From Segetibacter sp. 3557_3 (GTDB lineage: Bacteria; Bacteroidota; Bacteroidia; Chitinophagales; Chitinophagaceae): a stretch of 64,000 bases of DNA. Under the pieces are notes generated by a model. It was given only the letters and a program-made list of their open reading frames with translations. It searched no databases and had not been told where the DNA came from. Position 1 is the first letter of the stretch. Every line of letters begins with the position of its first letter. This document shows, in pieces, positions 8,319 to 16,707 of this stretch. The stretch lies in the NCBI RefSeq assembly GCF_004354985.1, contig NZ_SMSK01000014.1, positions 120,373 to 184,372 on the forward strand. Reading direction: 5' to 3'. The translations under genes were made by a program, and so were the position numbers.

Positions 8319-9098
8319 CTATAAGCTGATCGTTGCGCCGATGTTTGCAAAGGCTCCACCTGTTTTGTTTGTACCAAGATCAGCATTCTTTTGAAGGTAC
8401 CTGAAACCGTAAGTGCCACCTGCCGCCGCAAATACCTCGAACCGCGAAAAAGTATACGCGTACGAAATCCCGCCTTGTAAACCATAATTAGTTCGGTTAC
8501 ACTGTTCGGTTATATCCTGTTTCATTGTAAGATCCTGAACACCAACGGCAACCGGAACCCCTCCAACTGGAATTGTAAATTCTGTCGTCTGAGCTCCGTC
8601 CGTGTAAATTCTGCTTTTCCCCGCTGATTTGCCTGTCGCTTCGAGCAGGTACCCAACAAAGGGGCCGCCATAAACGGACAACCGGGAAAGACTTGAAGTG
8701 CTGAAACTGAATTTCGCTAACACAGGTACTTCCAGGTAACTCAATGCTACTTCACTGTTGAAATTTGCATACAGGTATTCCGGCAGGTTTAAACCTACTG
8801 GCACCATAGCAGCAAATATGGAGGTCCTGACTTTTTGCTTACCAGACTTTTTACCACCCTGTGCGGAGTAATTGACCTCCGTTTGTATTGAAAAAAGGTC
8901 ATTAAACCTGTACTCTGCCAATAAACCCGCTTGTGGGCCGAGAATCGTTCTGTACCCGGAACTAAATGCTTCGTCGTCGCTGCTTGCGCGAAGTTTCGGA
9001 ATACTTAAGCCGGCTTTTAGTCCCACTCGCCAGTCCTGTGCAGAAGCCAGTGTGTTAGACAAGACGAAAACAACAAACACGAGAACGATCTTTTTCAT
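8319..9098 (-). CDS. Outer membrane beta-barrel protein (PorT-like fold)
   Basis: A signal peptide (MKKIVLVFVVFVLSNTLASAQ) is followed by alternating amphipathic strands, including GLKAGLSIPKLR, GPQAGLLAEYRFNDLFSIQTEVNYS and YLEVPVLAKFSF. This is the pattern of the Bacteroidota outer-membrane beta-barrel family found in PorT-type and related proteins. The C-terminal strand ends in GATISL. The frame is open 27 bases upstream, but the Met that begins the signal peptide is preferred. The gene stands alone, with a hairpin terminator about 235 bases downstream. Its ligand or function is unknown. Confidence 0.85.
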   Translation of the reverse strand: MKKIVLVFVVFVLSNTLASAQDWRVGLKAGLSIPKLRASSDDEAFSSGYRTILGPQAGLLAEYRFNDLFSIQTEVNYSAQGGKKSGKQKVRTSIFAAMVPVGLNLPEYLYANFNSEVALSYLEVPVLAKFSFSTSSLSRLSVYGGPFVGYLLEATGKSAGKSRIYTDGAQTTEFTIPVGGVPVAVGVQDLTMKQDITEQCNRTNYGLQGGISYAYTFSRFEVFAAAGGTYGFRYLQKNADLGTNKTGGAFANIGATISL

Positions 9099-9228
9099 AA
9101 ATCGGCAATTTGGATTAATCAACAAGATAACTCAAAAACAACCGCAGTATTGCACATGCTGCTCATAACAGGCTGGATTCATGCCCCGAACAGACCTTGT
9201 ATTTAGGCCAAAGCAGAGGAGTGCAACA

Positions 9229-10251
9229 TTAACCTGAAACCAAAGGTTGGGGGATTTCAACAAGGGTGACTTCTTTTTGGTTGACCGTTAGTTCATGAGG
9301 AACACCGAGCTTTAGCGCGCAATTGTCTTTCATATGCCCTGCAGGGAAATTGAAGCATACGGGATATCCATACTCCCTCACCTTCTCGTAAACGATTTCC
9401 TCGACTGACATCTGGAAGGTCTCCTCCTGGTCGACCTTAACCGCCGTAAAACCGCCAAGGATGAGCCCGGCCAATTTGTCCAGCTTACCGGAACGTTTCA
9501 GGTTCAACAACATACGGTCAATTGTGTACTTGTATTCAGAAACTTCTTCGATAAACAAGATTTTACCGGCGGTATTTATGTCACTTTTGCTGCCGGCACA
9601 GGCTGCAATCATACTAAGGTTCCCACCCACTAAAGTAGCTGTTGCAAACCCGGGGCGGTTCATCGCTGATCCCCTGAAAGCATATTGTAACGGAATTCCG
9701 TGTAAAGCATCAAACAAGGTAGATGAAGACCTGTCATAATCGCCCGACATACCTGTAACCATGTCACCATGTAGGGTAGGGATACCCAGGTTTGCCTGAA
9801 CGTGCAGGTGTACAGTTGTAAGGTCACTATAGCCGATCAGCCATTTTGGCTTCTCACGAAACTTTTCCCAGTTCACCTGGTCGATGATCCGCATCGTGCC
9901 ATAACCCCCTTTGCCAAAAAGTACCGCATGGATGTTATCATCATCCAGGAGAGTTTGAAAATCTTCGAGCCGTTCTCTGTCTGTCCCCCCGAAGCGCATC
10001 CACTGTTTACCAACGGTGTTCCCATAACATACTCTAAAGCCCCAGTTTTTGAGTATTGCCGCGCAATTCAGGATCTTTTCCGGTGTTACGAAACCTGCAG
10101 GACAGGTTATCCCAATGGTATCTCCGGCCTTAAGATTTGGCGGCAATGCGACCGGGAAATCCGGAACCGTGTTCCTGCTAAAGCCCCTGTGGCTGATCAT
10201 CGCTCCAACTGAAAGCGGTAACAGGGTTTGAAGAAATTTTTTTCGGTTCAT
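9229..10251 (-). CDS. LD-carboxypeptidase (peptidase family S66)
   Basis: Predicted muramoyltetrapeptide carboxypeptidase that removes the terminal D-Ala from murein tetrapeptides during cell-wall recycling. Family S66 features are visible: GDTIGITCPAGFV near the N terminus, GKGGYGTMRI, the nucleophile-type Ser in LIGYSDLTTVHLH, the acidic segment FIEEVSEYKYTIDRML, and the His in NFPAGHMKDN. An N-terminal hydrophobic segment preceded by MNRKKF suggests export; the RKKF start resembles but does not fully match a Tat motif. The 340-residue length is normal. Flanked by intergenic DNA on both sides. Confidence 0.9.
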   Translation of the reverse strand: MNRKKFLQTLLPLSVGAMISHRGFSRNTVPDFPVALPPNLKAGDTIGITCPAGFVTPEKILNCAAILKNWGFRVCYGNTVGKQWMRFGGTDRERLEDFQTLLDDDNIHAVLFGKGGYGTMRIIDQVNWEKFREKPKWLIGYSDLTTVHLHVQANLGIPTLHGDMVTGMSGDYDRSSSTLFDALHGIPLQYAFRGSAMNRPGFATATLVGGNLSMIAACAGSKSDINTAGKILFIEEVSEYKYTIDRMLLNLKRSGKLDKLAGLILGGFTAVKVDQEETFQMSVEEIVYEKVREYGYPVCFNFPAGHMKDNCALKLGVPHELTVNQKEVTLVEIPQPLVSG

Positions 10252-10505
10252 TTATGCGCTTCGGGATAAAAATAGGAATTTTCAGCCTGCACCCGGTTCG
10301 AGGTCAAACTTATGCTGTTTTAGCATAAGTGTCAAGCACCTGACCCAGGCACGATATACCAATGGGGAGTTTTTTGCGATCGCCCGTAACGGCTCAGCTA
10401 TTTGATCGAAACGGAGGTTGTAGGTTCCTGCATTTAACAGTTGAACTGCTTTAAATCGTTAAGGGGGATGTTGATTTATACTAACTTGTAGCCCTATTTT
10501 AAGAA

Positions 10506-13436
10506 ATGGATATGAAGAAAACCGGTGTATTAGTTCTACTACTCAGCTTGTTTACAACGGGCTTAATTGCTCAGCCCGCGGATGCCGTTGCAAACCGTTG
10601 GGTTGACAGTGTTTTTAGCGGCCTGAGCAAAGAAGAAAAAATTGCGCAGCTGATGATTATAAGGGCGCACAGCAATCTTGGTAAAAAGCATGTGGAAGAG
10701 GTAAGCGCGCTTATTCAAAAATACAATGTCGGCGGACTTTGTTTTTTCCAGGGTGGCCCGGTGCGTCAGGCAACACTCACCAACTACTACCAGGACATTG
10801 CTAAAACGCCGTTGATGATCAGCATCGATGGTGAATGGGGACTGGGTATGCGCCTCGACAGCGTCATCAATTTTCCGCGTCAACTCATGATTGGAGCGGT
10901 TCTCGACGCCGCTCTTGTGTACCAGTTCGGACGGGCTGTTGGTGAGCAATGTAAAAGGCTGGGCATTCATGTAAACTTTGCTCCTGATGTGGATGTAAAT
11001 AACAATCCAAACAATCCGGTTATCAACGACCGCAGTTTTGGTGAAGACAAGTACAAGGTTGCCCTTTACGGGATCGAATACATGCGGGGAATGCAGGATG
11101 TTGGCGTGATGGCCTGTGCCAAGCACTTTCCGGGACATGGCGATGTCGACGTCGACAGCCACTTTGACCTGCCGGTAATTAACAAGAGCAGGGCACAACT
11201 GGACTCACTTGAGCTTTATCCCTTCCGTGAAATATTTAAAGCAGGTGTAGGCAGTGTGATGATTGCACACCTTTACATTCCGGCAATCGACAATATCGAA
11301 AACCAGGCAACCTCCCTTTCGTACAAAAATGTAACGGGATTGCTGCGTGAAGAACTGGGTTATAAGGGATTGACTTTCACCGATGCACTCGAGATGCAGG
11401 GTGTCACAAAATTTTACCCCTCAGGAGAAGCCTCGGTACAATCGCTCATTGCAGGCAATGATATGTTGTGCCTTCCTGGTGATGTGCCGGCCAGCATTGA
11501 AAAGATTGTTACAGCCATAAAGCAGGGCAGGCTCAAACAGGATGATATTGATAATAGGGTGAAGAAAGTTTTGCTTGCAAAATACACCCTTGGCCTCAGC
11601 CGGCTGACCCCCGTTGATACCGCTAACATTACAAGTGCGCTGAATGAACAAACCAACAAGATCAACCGCCTTTTGGCTGCCAACGCATTAACCTTGTTGC
11701 AGCACCGCGACGAAGCGTTGGTGCCACTCGATCATAAAAAACGTATTGCCTATATCGGTATCGGGCTTGACAAACCAAATGCGTTTGCCAAAAGGCTTCA
11801 AGCCGATCATAAAGCCGACGTTTACCTTTTTAATTACAAAAGGGATCTCGGCACCGTGCCGATGCTAACTGAGGTAATGAAGGATAAATACGATGCGGTA
11901 GTCATCGGCATGCATGCGTATAGCAGGCGTCCCGCTGCAAACTTTGCCCTGAGCTATTCCGCTTTAAACTTCATTAACAGGCTCCAGGACGAAGTGCCAT
12001 CTGTCACCCTTGCATTCGGCAATCCATACGCGATTAAAAATATCAGTAATGCGCCAAACCTGGTTGCTTGCTATGAGGATGATGAAATTACCCAGAATGC
12101 CGCTGCGGATTTACTTGAAGGCAAGATTGTAGCCAAAGGAAAATTACCCGTAACCGTTTCACCAAAGCTTCCTTTTGGTAGCGGTATCCGCATCAACGAA
12201 TACCTTCCGGAAGTGGTCCCCGACTCTGTCGGCTTTAACCCCGACGCTCTAAAAGCGATCGACTCGCTGGCACTCGACGCAGTTAAACAACGCGCTACCC
12301 CCGGTTGCGTAGTGCTGGTTGCACGCAAAGGAAAGGTTGGGTTTTACAAAGCATATGGACATACCAATTACGACAGCACGGAAGTACTCAACCGCGAGAC
12401 CATATTTGACCTTGCCTCGGTAACCAAGACCTCGGCCACTACTGTATCCGTTATGAAGCTTTACGAAGAAGGCAAGCTTGATCTAAAGAAAACACTGGGC
12501 GATTACCTGCCTTGGGTAAAAGGCTCCAATAAAGAGGGTATCACCATCGAGAATCTTTTGTTGCACCAGGCAGGATTGGTTGCCTACATTCCATTTTATC
12601 GCTCCACTTTCGATGCAGAGAGTAGATACTACCCGGGAATTTATTCAACTACGCCTAACGAAGCATTTCCTACCCGGGTGGCTGAAAACCTTTATCTTAA
12701 TCGGGCTTACGAAGACACGCTGTTACAAAGAATACTAAGGAGCCCGTTAGGTCCTGCAAACCAGTATGTGTACAGCGATAACGACTTTATCTTTCTCGGT
12801 AAGGTGGTTGAAGCAGTAAGTGGGCAGAAGTTGGAAGAATACGTGCGGCAAACGTTTTACCTGCCCTTAAATATGACAACAACTGGGTTCAGGCCCCTTG
12901 ACCATTTTGCTAAAGATGAAATCGCTCCAACAGAACTGGATAAGGAGTTTCGTAAGCAACAACTAAGGGGTGATGTTCATGACCAGGGGGCAGCAATGTT
13001 TGGCGGTGTGGCCGGCCACGCAGGTCTCTTCAGCAACGCATACGACCTGGTACAACTTTACCAGCTGCTCCTTAACGGGGGTGAACTCAACGGTGTAAGG
13101 TTGCTTAAGAAAGAAACCATTGACTATTTCACGGCCTACCATAGCCCAATCAGCAGACGGGGTCTTGGCTTCGACAAGCCGGAGAAAGATAATGCTACCC
13201 GCAAGGATCCCTATCCAACCAGGAGTGCCTCGCCCGCTACTTTCGGGCATACCGGCTATACCGGCATTGGCGTATGGGTTGATCCTGCTGCCGACCTGAT
13301 CTATATTTTTCTTTCGAACCGGGTTGCACCTAATGGCGATATGAACAGGCTGATCAAAATGAATGTCCGGTCAAACATTCATGAAGCAATCTACAAAGCG
13401 ATAAAGCCAACACAGGAGTCAACAGCTGCGAATTAG
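10506..13436 (+). CDS. GH3 beta-N-acetylhexosaminidase fused to a beta-lactamase-type serine hydrolase
   Basis: A 976-residue two-domain exported protein. After a signal peptide (to about residue 22) comes a GH3 domain of the NagZ type with the characteristic KHFPGHGDVDVDSH motif and TFTDALEMQGV, which would carry the catalytic Asp. A linker of GH3 C-terminal character follows, then from about residue 580 a class C beta-lactamase/DD-peptidase-like domain with SxxK (Ser-Val-Thr-Lys in DLASVTKTS), YSDN (YxN) and HTG (HTGYTG) motifs. Such fusions are known in Bacteroidota and suggest linked cleavage of glycan and peptide in peptidoglycan turnover. Start ATG 10506; an ATG at 10512 (MKK) is equally possible. 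Confidence 0.92.
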   Translation: MDMKKTGVLVLLLSLFTTGLIAQPADAVANRWVDSVFSGLSKEEKIAQLMIIRAHSNLGKKHVEEVSALIQKYNVGGLCFFQGGPVRQATLTNYYQDIAKTPLMISIDGEWGLGMRLDSVINFPRQLMIGAVLDAALVYQFGRAVGEQCKRLGIHVNFAPDVDVNNNPNNPVINDRSFGEDKYKVALYGIEYMRGMQDVGVMACAKHFPGHGDVDVDSHFDLPVINKSRAQLDSLELYPFREIFKAGVGSVMIAHLYIPAIDNIENQATSLSYKNVTGLLREELGYKGLTFTDALEMQGVTKFYPSGEASVQSLIAGNDMLCLPGDVPASIEKIVTAIKQGRLKQDDIDNRVKKVLLAKYTLGLSRLTPVDTANITSALNEQTNKINRLLAANALTLLQHRDEALVPLDHKKRIAYIGIGLDKPNAFAKRLQADHKADVYLFNYKRDLGTVPMLTEVMKDKYDAVVIGMHAYSRRPAANFALSYSALNFINRLQDEVPSVTLAFGNPYAIKNISNAPNLVACYEDDEITQNAAADLLEGKIVAKGKLPVTVSPKLPFGSGIRINEYLPEVVPDSVGFNPDALKAIDSLALDAVKQRATPGCVVLVARKGKVGFYKAYGHTNYDSTEVLNRETIFDLASVTKTSATTVSVMKLYEEGKLDLKKTLGDYLPWVKGSNKEGITIENLLLHQAGLVAYIPFYRSTFDAESRYYPGIYSTTPNEAFPTRVAENLYLNRAYEDTLLQRILRSPLGPANQYVYSDNDFIFLGKVVEAVSGQKLEEYVRQTFYLPLNMTTTGFRPLDHFAKDEIAPTELDKEFRKQQLRGDVHDQGAAMFGGVAGHAGLFSNAYDLVQLYQLLLNGGELNGVRLLKKETIDYFTAYHSPISRRGLGFDKPEKDNATRKDPYPTRSASPATFGHTGYTGIGVWVDPAADLIYIFLSNRVAPNGDMNRLIKMNVRSNIHEAIYKAIKPTQESTAAN

Positions 13437-13585
13437 CCATTCGTTAGAGCACCCGCTACCAATAACAAAAGGGCATTGGTCCCGGTGTATCTTGATGATA
13501 ACATTTGATTTCACCTTGACTCTAAATGGAGTTCTTTCACCGCCGGGCAAATCCCCATTTTCCATGTACGTTGATATGACCACCT

Positions 13586-13605
13586 AAACTAACAGGCGTT
13601 AGTTT
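13586..13605. promoter_or_regulatory. Candidate PaaR (TetR) operator upstream of tetR-paaE
   Basis: AAACTAAC (13586-13593) and GTTAGTTT (13598-13605) form a perfect inverted repeat with spacer AGGC. The 16-bp core ACTAAC-N4-GTTAGT recurs upstream of paaA at 36104-36119. A -7-like TACCTTTA lies just downstream at 13609-13616. The position, 28 bases before the TetR start, suits autoregulation. Confidence 0.75.
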
Positions 13606-13632
13606 CCCTACCTTTACTGTTCCCTTTAGCTG

Positions 13633-14229
13633 ATGGCACGTATAAAAAGCACCGAACAAAATAGCAGGAAAGACATCATCACTACCCAGGCATCCATTTT
13701 GTTCAGGCAAAAAGGATATCGCGCAACGAGCATGCGCGACCTTGCAGAAAAGGTAGGCGTTGAAGCAGCGAGCTTGTACAACCACATCAGCAGCAAAGAA
13801 GAACTATTACGCGACATTTGTTTTAAGGTTGGTGATGATTTTACAAATCACCTTGAGGCGCTTGAAAAACTAAAGCAACCCGCTATCCTAAAGATTGAAG
13901 CCATCATTCGCTTTCATATAAAAATGATGCTTCAACGCTTTGAAGAAGTTCACGTCAGCAACCACGACTGGCATCACCTTAAGGAACCTTATCATACCGA
14001 TTTCTTAAACCGCCGGCGCGAATACGAAAAACGTTTTGGAAGCATCATCGAAAAAGGTGTTGTCAAAAAAGAGATCCGAAAAGTCAATCCTTACATCGCA
14101 GTACTTACAATACTTTCGGCGGTGAGGGGAATAGAATACTGGCATCGTCATAAGAAGAATGTAACTGCTGCCGAGCTCGAAAACAACATGGTGCAACACC
14201 TGATCCTGGGTATAAAAACGATTGAATAG
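13633..14229 (+). CDS. TetR/AcrR family regulator, probable phenylacetate catabolism repressor
   Basis: A 198-residue TetR-type protein: N-terminal helix-turn-helix at about 15-55 (ILFRQKGYRATSMRDLAEKVGVEAASLYNHISSKEEL split over two helices), then an all-helical ligand/dimer domain. It is followed 46 bases later by paaE, and the inverted repeat upstream is repeated in front of paaA 22 kb away. TetR regulators named PaaR respond to phenylacetyl-CoA in other bacteria, so repression relieved by that intermediate is the likely mode. The assignment to PaaR rests on neighbourhood and the shared operator, not on residues specific to the ligand. Confidence 0.85.
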   Translation: MARIKSTEQNSRKDIITTQASILFRQKGYRATSMRDLAEKVGVEAASLYNHISSKEELLRDICFKVGDDFTNHLEALEKLKQPAILKIEAIIRFHIKMMLQRFEEVHVSNHDWHHLKEPYHTDFLNRRREYEKRFGSIIEKGVVKKEIRKVNPYIAVLTILSAVRGIEYWHRHKKNVTAAELENNMVQHLILGIKTIE

Positions 14230-14275
14230 GGCTGAGCACTGCCATCCCTTTAAACAACTGCTAAACCATTGAACA

Positions 14276-15343
14276 TTGGGACATTTTCATCCGTTGACGA
14301 TTAAAGAAGTTCGCAGGGAAACAGCCGACTGCATCTCGTTGTTGTTTGATGTACCTGAAAACTTAAAGGACGAATTTTCCTATCATCATGGGCAATCGTT
14401 AACACTTCGCTTAAATATCAACGGACAGGAAGTACGGCGTTCCTATTCAATATGCAGCAGTCCACTCGATAATGAATTAAGGATCGCAATAAAAAAGGTT
14501 GACCAGGGCGTGTTTTCATCATATGCCAACCAGAGTTTCAAAGCTGGTGACATACTCGAGGTGATGCGACCCTCAGGAAAGTTTCATGCAACACTAGACC
14601 GCGAAAACAAGAACAGCTATATAGCGTTTGCAGCAGGCAGTGGCATCACCCCTATTTTCTCGATCATCAAAACAACCCTGGTGACGGAGCCAAACAGCAA
14701 GTTTACACTGGTGTATGGCAACCGTAACCGCAGCAGCATAATATTCAGGGAACAACTGGAAGCCTTGAAGAACAAGTTTGTCTCAAGGTTCAGGATCATT
14801 CATATTCTCAGCAGGGAAAAGATGGATGCACCGATAAACGTTGGCCGGATTAACAAAGAAAAATGCGCGGCGCTTTTTGAAAAGCTCCTCGACCTCAACC
14901 AAACTGCAGGCTTCTTTTTATGTGGACCTGCTGAAATGATTTTCGAGGTGAAAGAATACCTCCTTGAACACGGGGTGGACCCTAACAAAATTCACTTTGA
15001 GTTATTTGGAACCCCGGTTAAGCAACAAAACAGCCCTGTTGAAAAAAGCACAACCGAACGAAAAAGCGCAATCACGATTAAACTTGACGGCACCTCGTTT
15101 GATTTTCAGCTCGCCTTCGATAGTGAAAGTATATTAGACGCAGCCCTGCGGCAAGGCGCCGATCTGCCTTATGCCTGTAAGGGTGGGGTTTGTTGTACAT
15201 GCCGGGCAAAGCTTGTTGAAGGAAAGGTAGACATGACGCTGAACTATGCACTTGAACCCGACGAACTGGAGCAGGGTTTTATTCTAACCTGCCAGTCCCA
15301 CCCGCGTACGGAAAAGGTAGTTATTGATTACGATGTGAAATAA
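14276..15343 (+). CDS. paaE: Phenylacetyl-CoA 1,2-epoxidase, reductase subunit PaaE
   Basis: Reductase that passes electrons from NADPH to the PaaABC oxygenase. It has an FAD-binding domain (residues 1-100, with RRSYSICSSP), an NAD(P)-binding domain (AAGSGITPIFSI near 122 and FFLCGPAEM near 220), and a C-terminal plant-type 2Fe-2S ferredoxin domain with YACKGGVCCTC and the fourth Cys in LTCQSHP. The 355-residue length is standard. A TGA precedes the frame just upstream and no ATG is near the N terminus, so TTG 14276 is the start. It is separated from paaABC by the 20-kb polysaccharide locus but shares the candidate operator through tetR. Confidence 0.93.
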   Translation: MGHFHPLTIKEVRRETADCISLLFDVPENLKDEFSYHHGQSLTLRLNINGQEVRRSYSICSSPLDNELRIAIKKVDQGVFSSYANQSFKAGDILEVMRPSGKFHATLDRENKNSYIAFAAGSGITPIFSIIKTTLVTEPNSKFTLVYGNRNRSSIIFREQLEALKNKFVSRFRIIHILSREKMDAPINVGRINKEKCAALFEKLLDLNQTAGFFLCGPAEMIFEVKEYLLEHGVDPNKIHFELFGTPVKQQNSPVEKSTTERKSAITIKLDGTSFDFQLAFDSESILDAALRQGADLPYACKGGVCCTCRAKLVEGKVDMTLNYALEPDELEQGFILTCQSHPRTEKVVIDYDVK

Positions 15344-15605
15344 AGTCAGGATATTCATTACCCTCCGTAATTTAGAAATCGCAACTTCTCCCAAATGAAC
15401 CCGGAACATTATGTTCAACTCACTTTATCCCACTATCTCAAAAAATTCATCTGCCGATAAAAGGGACTCAAAAAGCTGTTCGATTCCAATTATAGTTTTT
15501 ACCGGATTTATTTGCCCAACACGCTATTATTCTATAATCGTAACTCCGTGTCGTTTAGTTAAGCTCTTGTTCATTAGATTGTTCAAAAATGGTATACAGT
15601 ACAAG

Positions 15606-15647
15606 CCCCCGCCCGAACATAGTTCATACGGGCGGGCGGGCAACGAT
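15606..15647. repeat. GC-rich hairpin repeat R3, copy 1
   Basis: CCCGCCCG (15608-15615) pairs with CGGGCGGG (15629-15636), with an inner GAAC-ATA-GTTC palindrome, then GGGCAACGAT. A related element is at 41499-41561. The flanking 15344-15715 interval has no convincing gene. Confidence 0.65.
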
Positions 15648-15715
15648 TTACAATCGGGATTCTGTAGTTAGGTCCAACGGAAATCTTAACTAAACCAGAC
15701 TAACTCATAATTTGA

Positions 15716-16504
15716 CTACCATCTCTTTTGCGTAAACAACCATTGCAATAATCCCGGCTCTTCAAACGCGCTATCCCAGCTGTTGTGATTGGCATTCGTA
15801 TAATAAGTTGCTTTCACACCGGCACCCGCCTTTTCAAGCGCCACTTCCATGTTTTTGGTAAACTGCGGATCAACAATGTCGTCCTTCAATCCATGAAAAA
15901 GCCACCACCTCGTTTTCCTCAGCTCTTTTGCCGTTGCCGGGTGTGCACCGCCGCATATCGCAAACGCAGCAGCAAATATTTGGGGCTTTCGCCTAACCAG
16001 TTCATAAACCCCCATGCCTCCCATGGATAAACCACCAACATATACCTGCTGACGATTAACGTTAAAACGATTTAGCAGGTGATCGGTCAGAGACATCAGT
16101 GTACGCATAGCGTCTGTCGGATCTCCATTAACGGTGAAGTAGAAATTGCGCTTGCTGTTTAAAGTGCCGGCCGTTTCCGCAATTACATTACTCCAGTAGT
16201 TATTAGCAGGGCATTGCGGAAAAACAACAATTGCCGGATAGCGTTTCCGAACAGTATCCCTCAGGAACAGGGCTGCACCATTTGCAAGTTGGCTTTCATT
16301 ATCCCGACCGCTTTCACCCCGACCATGCAGGAACAAAATCAACGGGTACCGTTTTGAACTATCGTAGCCGGCTGGAAGTAAAACCCGGTAGGGCATGGTA
16401 TCGCCGTTTTGTATAAACCAGCGTTTTGCAAACTGCGATTTGTCTTGTGCATGCGTGTTGAAGAAGCCTGCAACACCTAAGATTGAAAGCAAAATTCTAA
16501 TCAT
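15716..16504 (-). CDS. Secreted alpha/beta-hydrolase esterase (feruloyl/acetyl-esterase-like)
   Basis: A signal peptide (first 19 residues, ending THAQ) is followed by a compact alpha/beta-hydrolase: oxyanion segment LILFLHGRGESG, nucleophile motif GLSMGGMG (Ser), an Asp in FHGLKDDIVDP, and the catalytic-type His in NANHNSWDSAF. The form is that of prolyl-oligopeptidase-like or CE1-like esterases common in polysaccharide loci, removing acyl decorations. It lies 203 bases downstream of the GH3 gene and closes the locus. The substrate cannot be told from sequence alone. Confidence 0.85.
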   Translation of the reverse strand: MIRILLSILGVAGFFNTHAQDKSQFAKRWFIQNGDTMPYRVLLPAGYDSSKRYPLILFLHGRGESGRDNESQLANGAALFLRDTVRKRYPAIVVFPQCPANNYWSNVIAETAGTLNSKRNFYFTVNGDPTDAMRTLMSLTDHLLNRFNVNRQQVYVGGLSMGGMGVYELVRRKPQIFAAAFAICGGAHPATAKELRKTRWWLFHGLKDDIVDPQFTKNMEVALEKAGAGVKATYYTNANHNSWDSAFEEPGLLQWLFTQKRW

Positions 16505-16707
16505 GATAAATAAGGCATCCCGTTTAATAATGAGGCTTTAGCAGCGTTAGAAATTTTTAAAAGCAGGCGTAAAAGCCTATATGAAAACTCCAGTTGAATT
16601 GAGCCCCTTGAATGGTGGGCCGGGCTGACGTGGCAACCGCGATGCTGATTGGTTGAATGATCTTCTCCAAAAAATTTTATTGGCCAGCGTTTTCGCCACA
16701 CCGTATA

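Noticed and set aside
10290..10315. GGTTCGAGGTC resembling a tRNA T-loop
   Set aside because: No acceptor stem, D-arm or anticodon arm can be drawn around it.
15411..15671. Open frame of 86 codons on the plus strand
   Set aside because: Composition is not protein-like, it runs through the R3 hairpin repeat, and no family features are visible.
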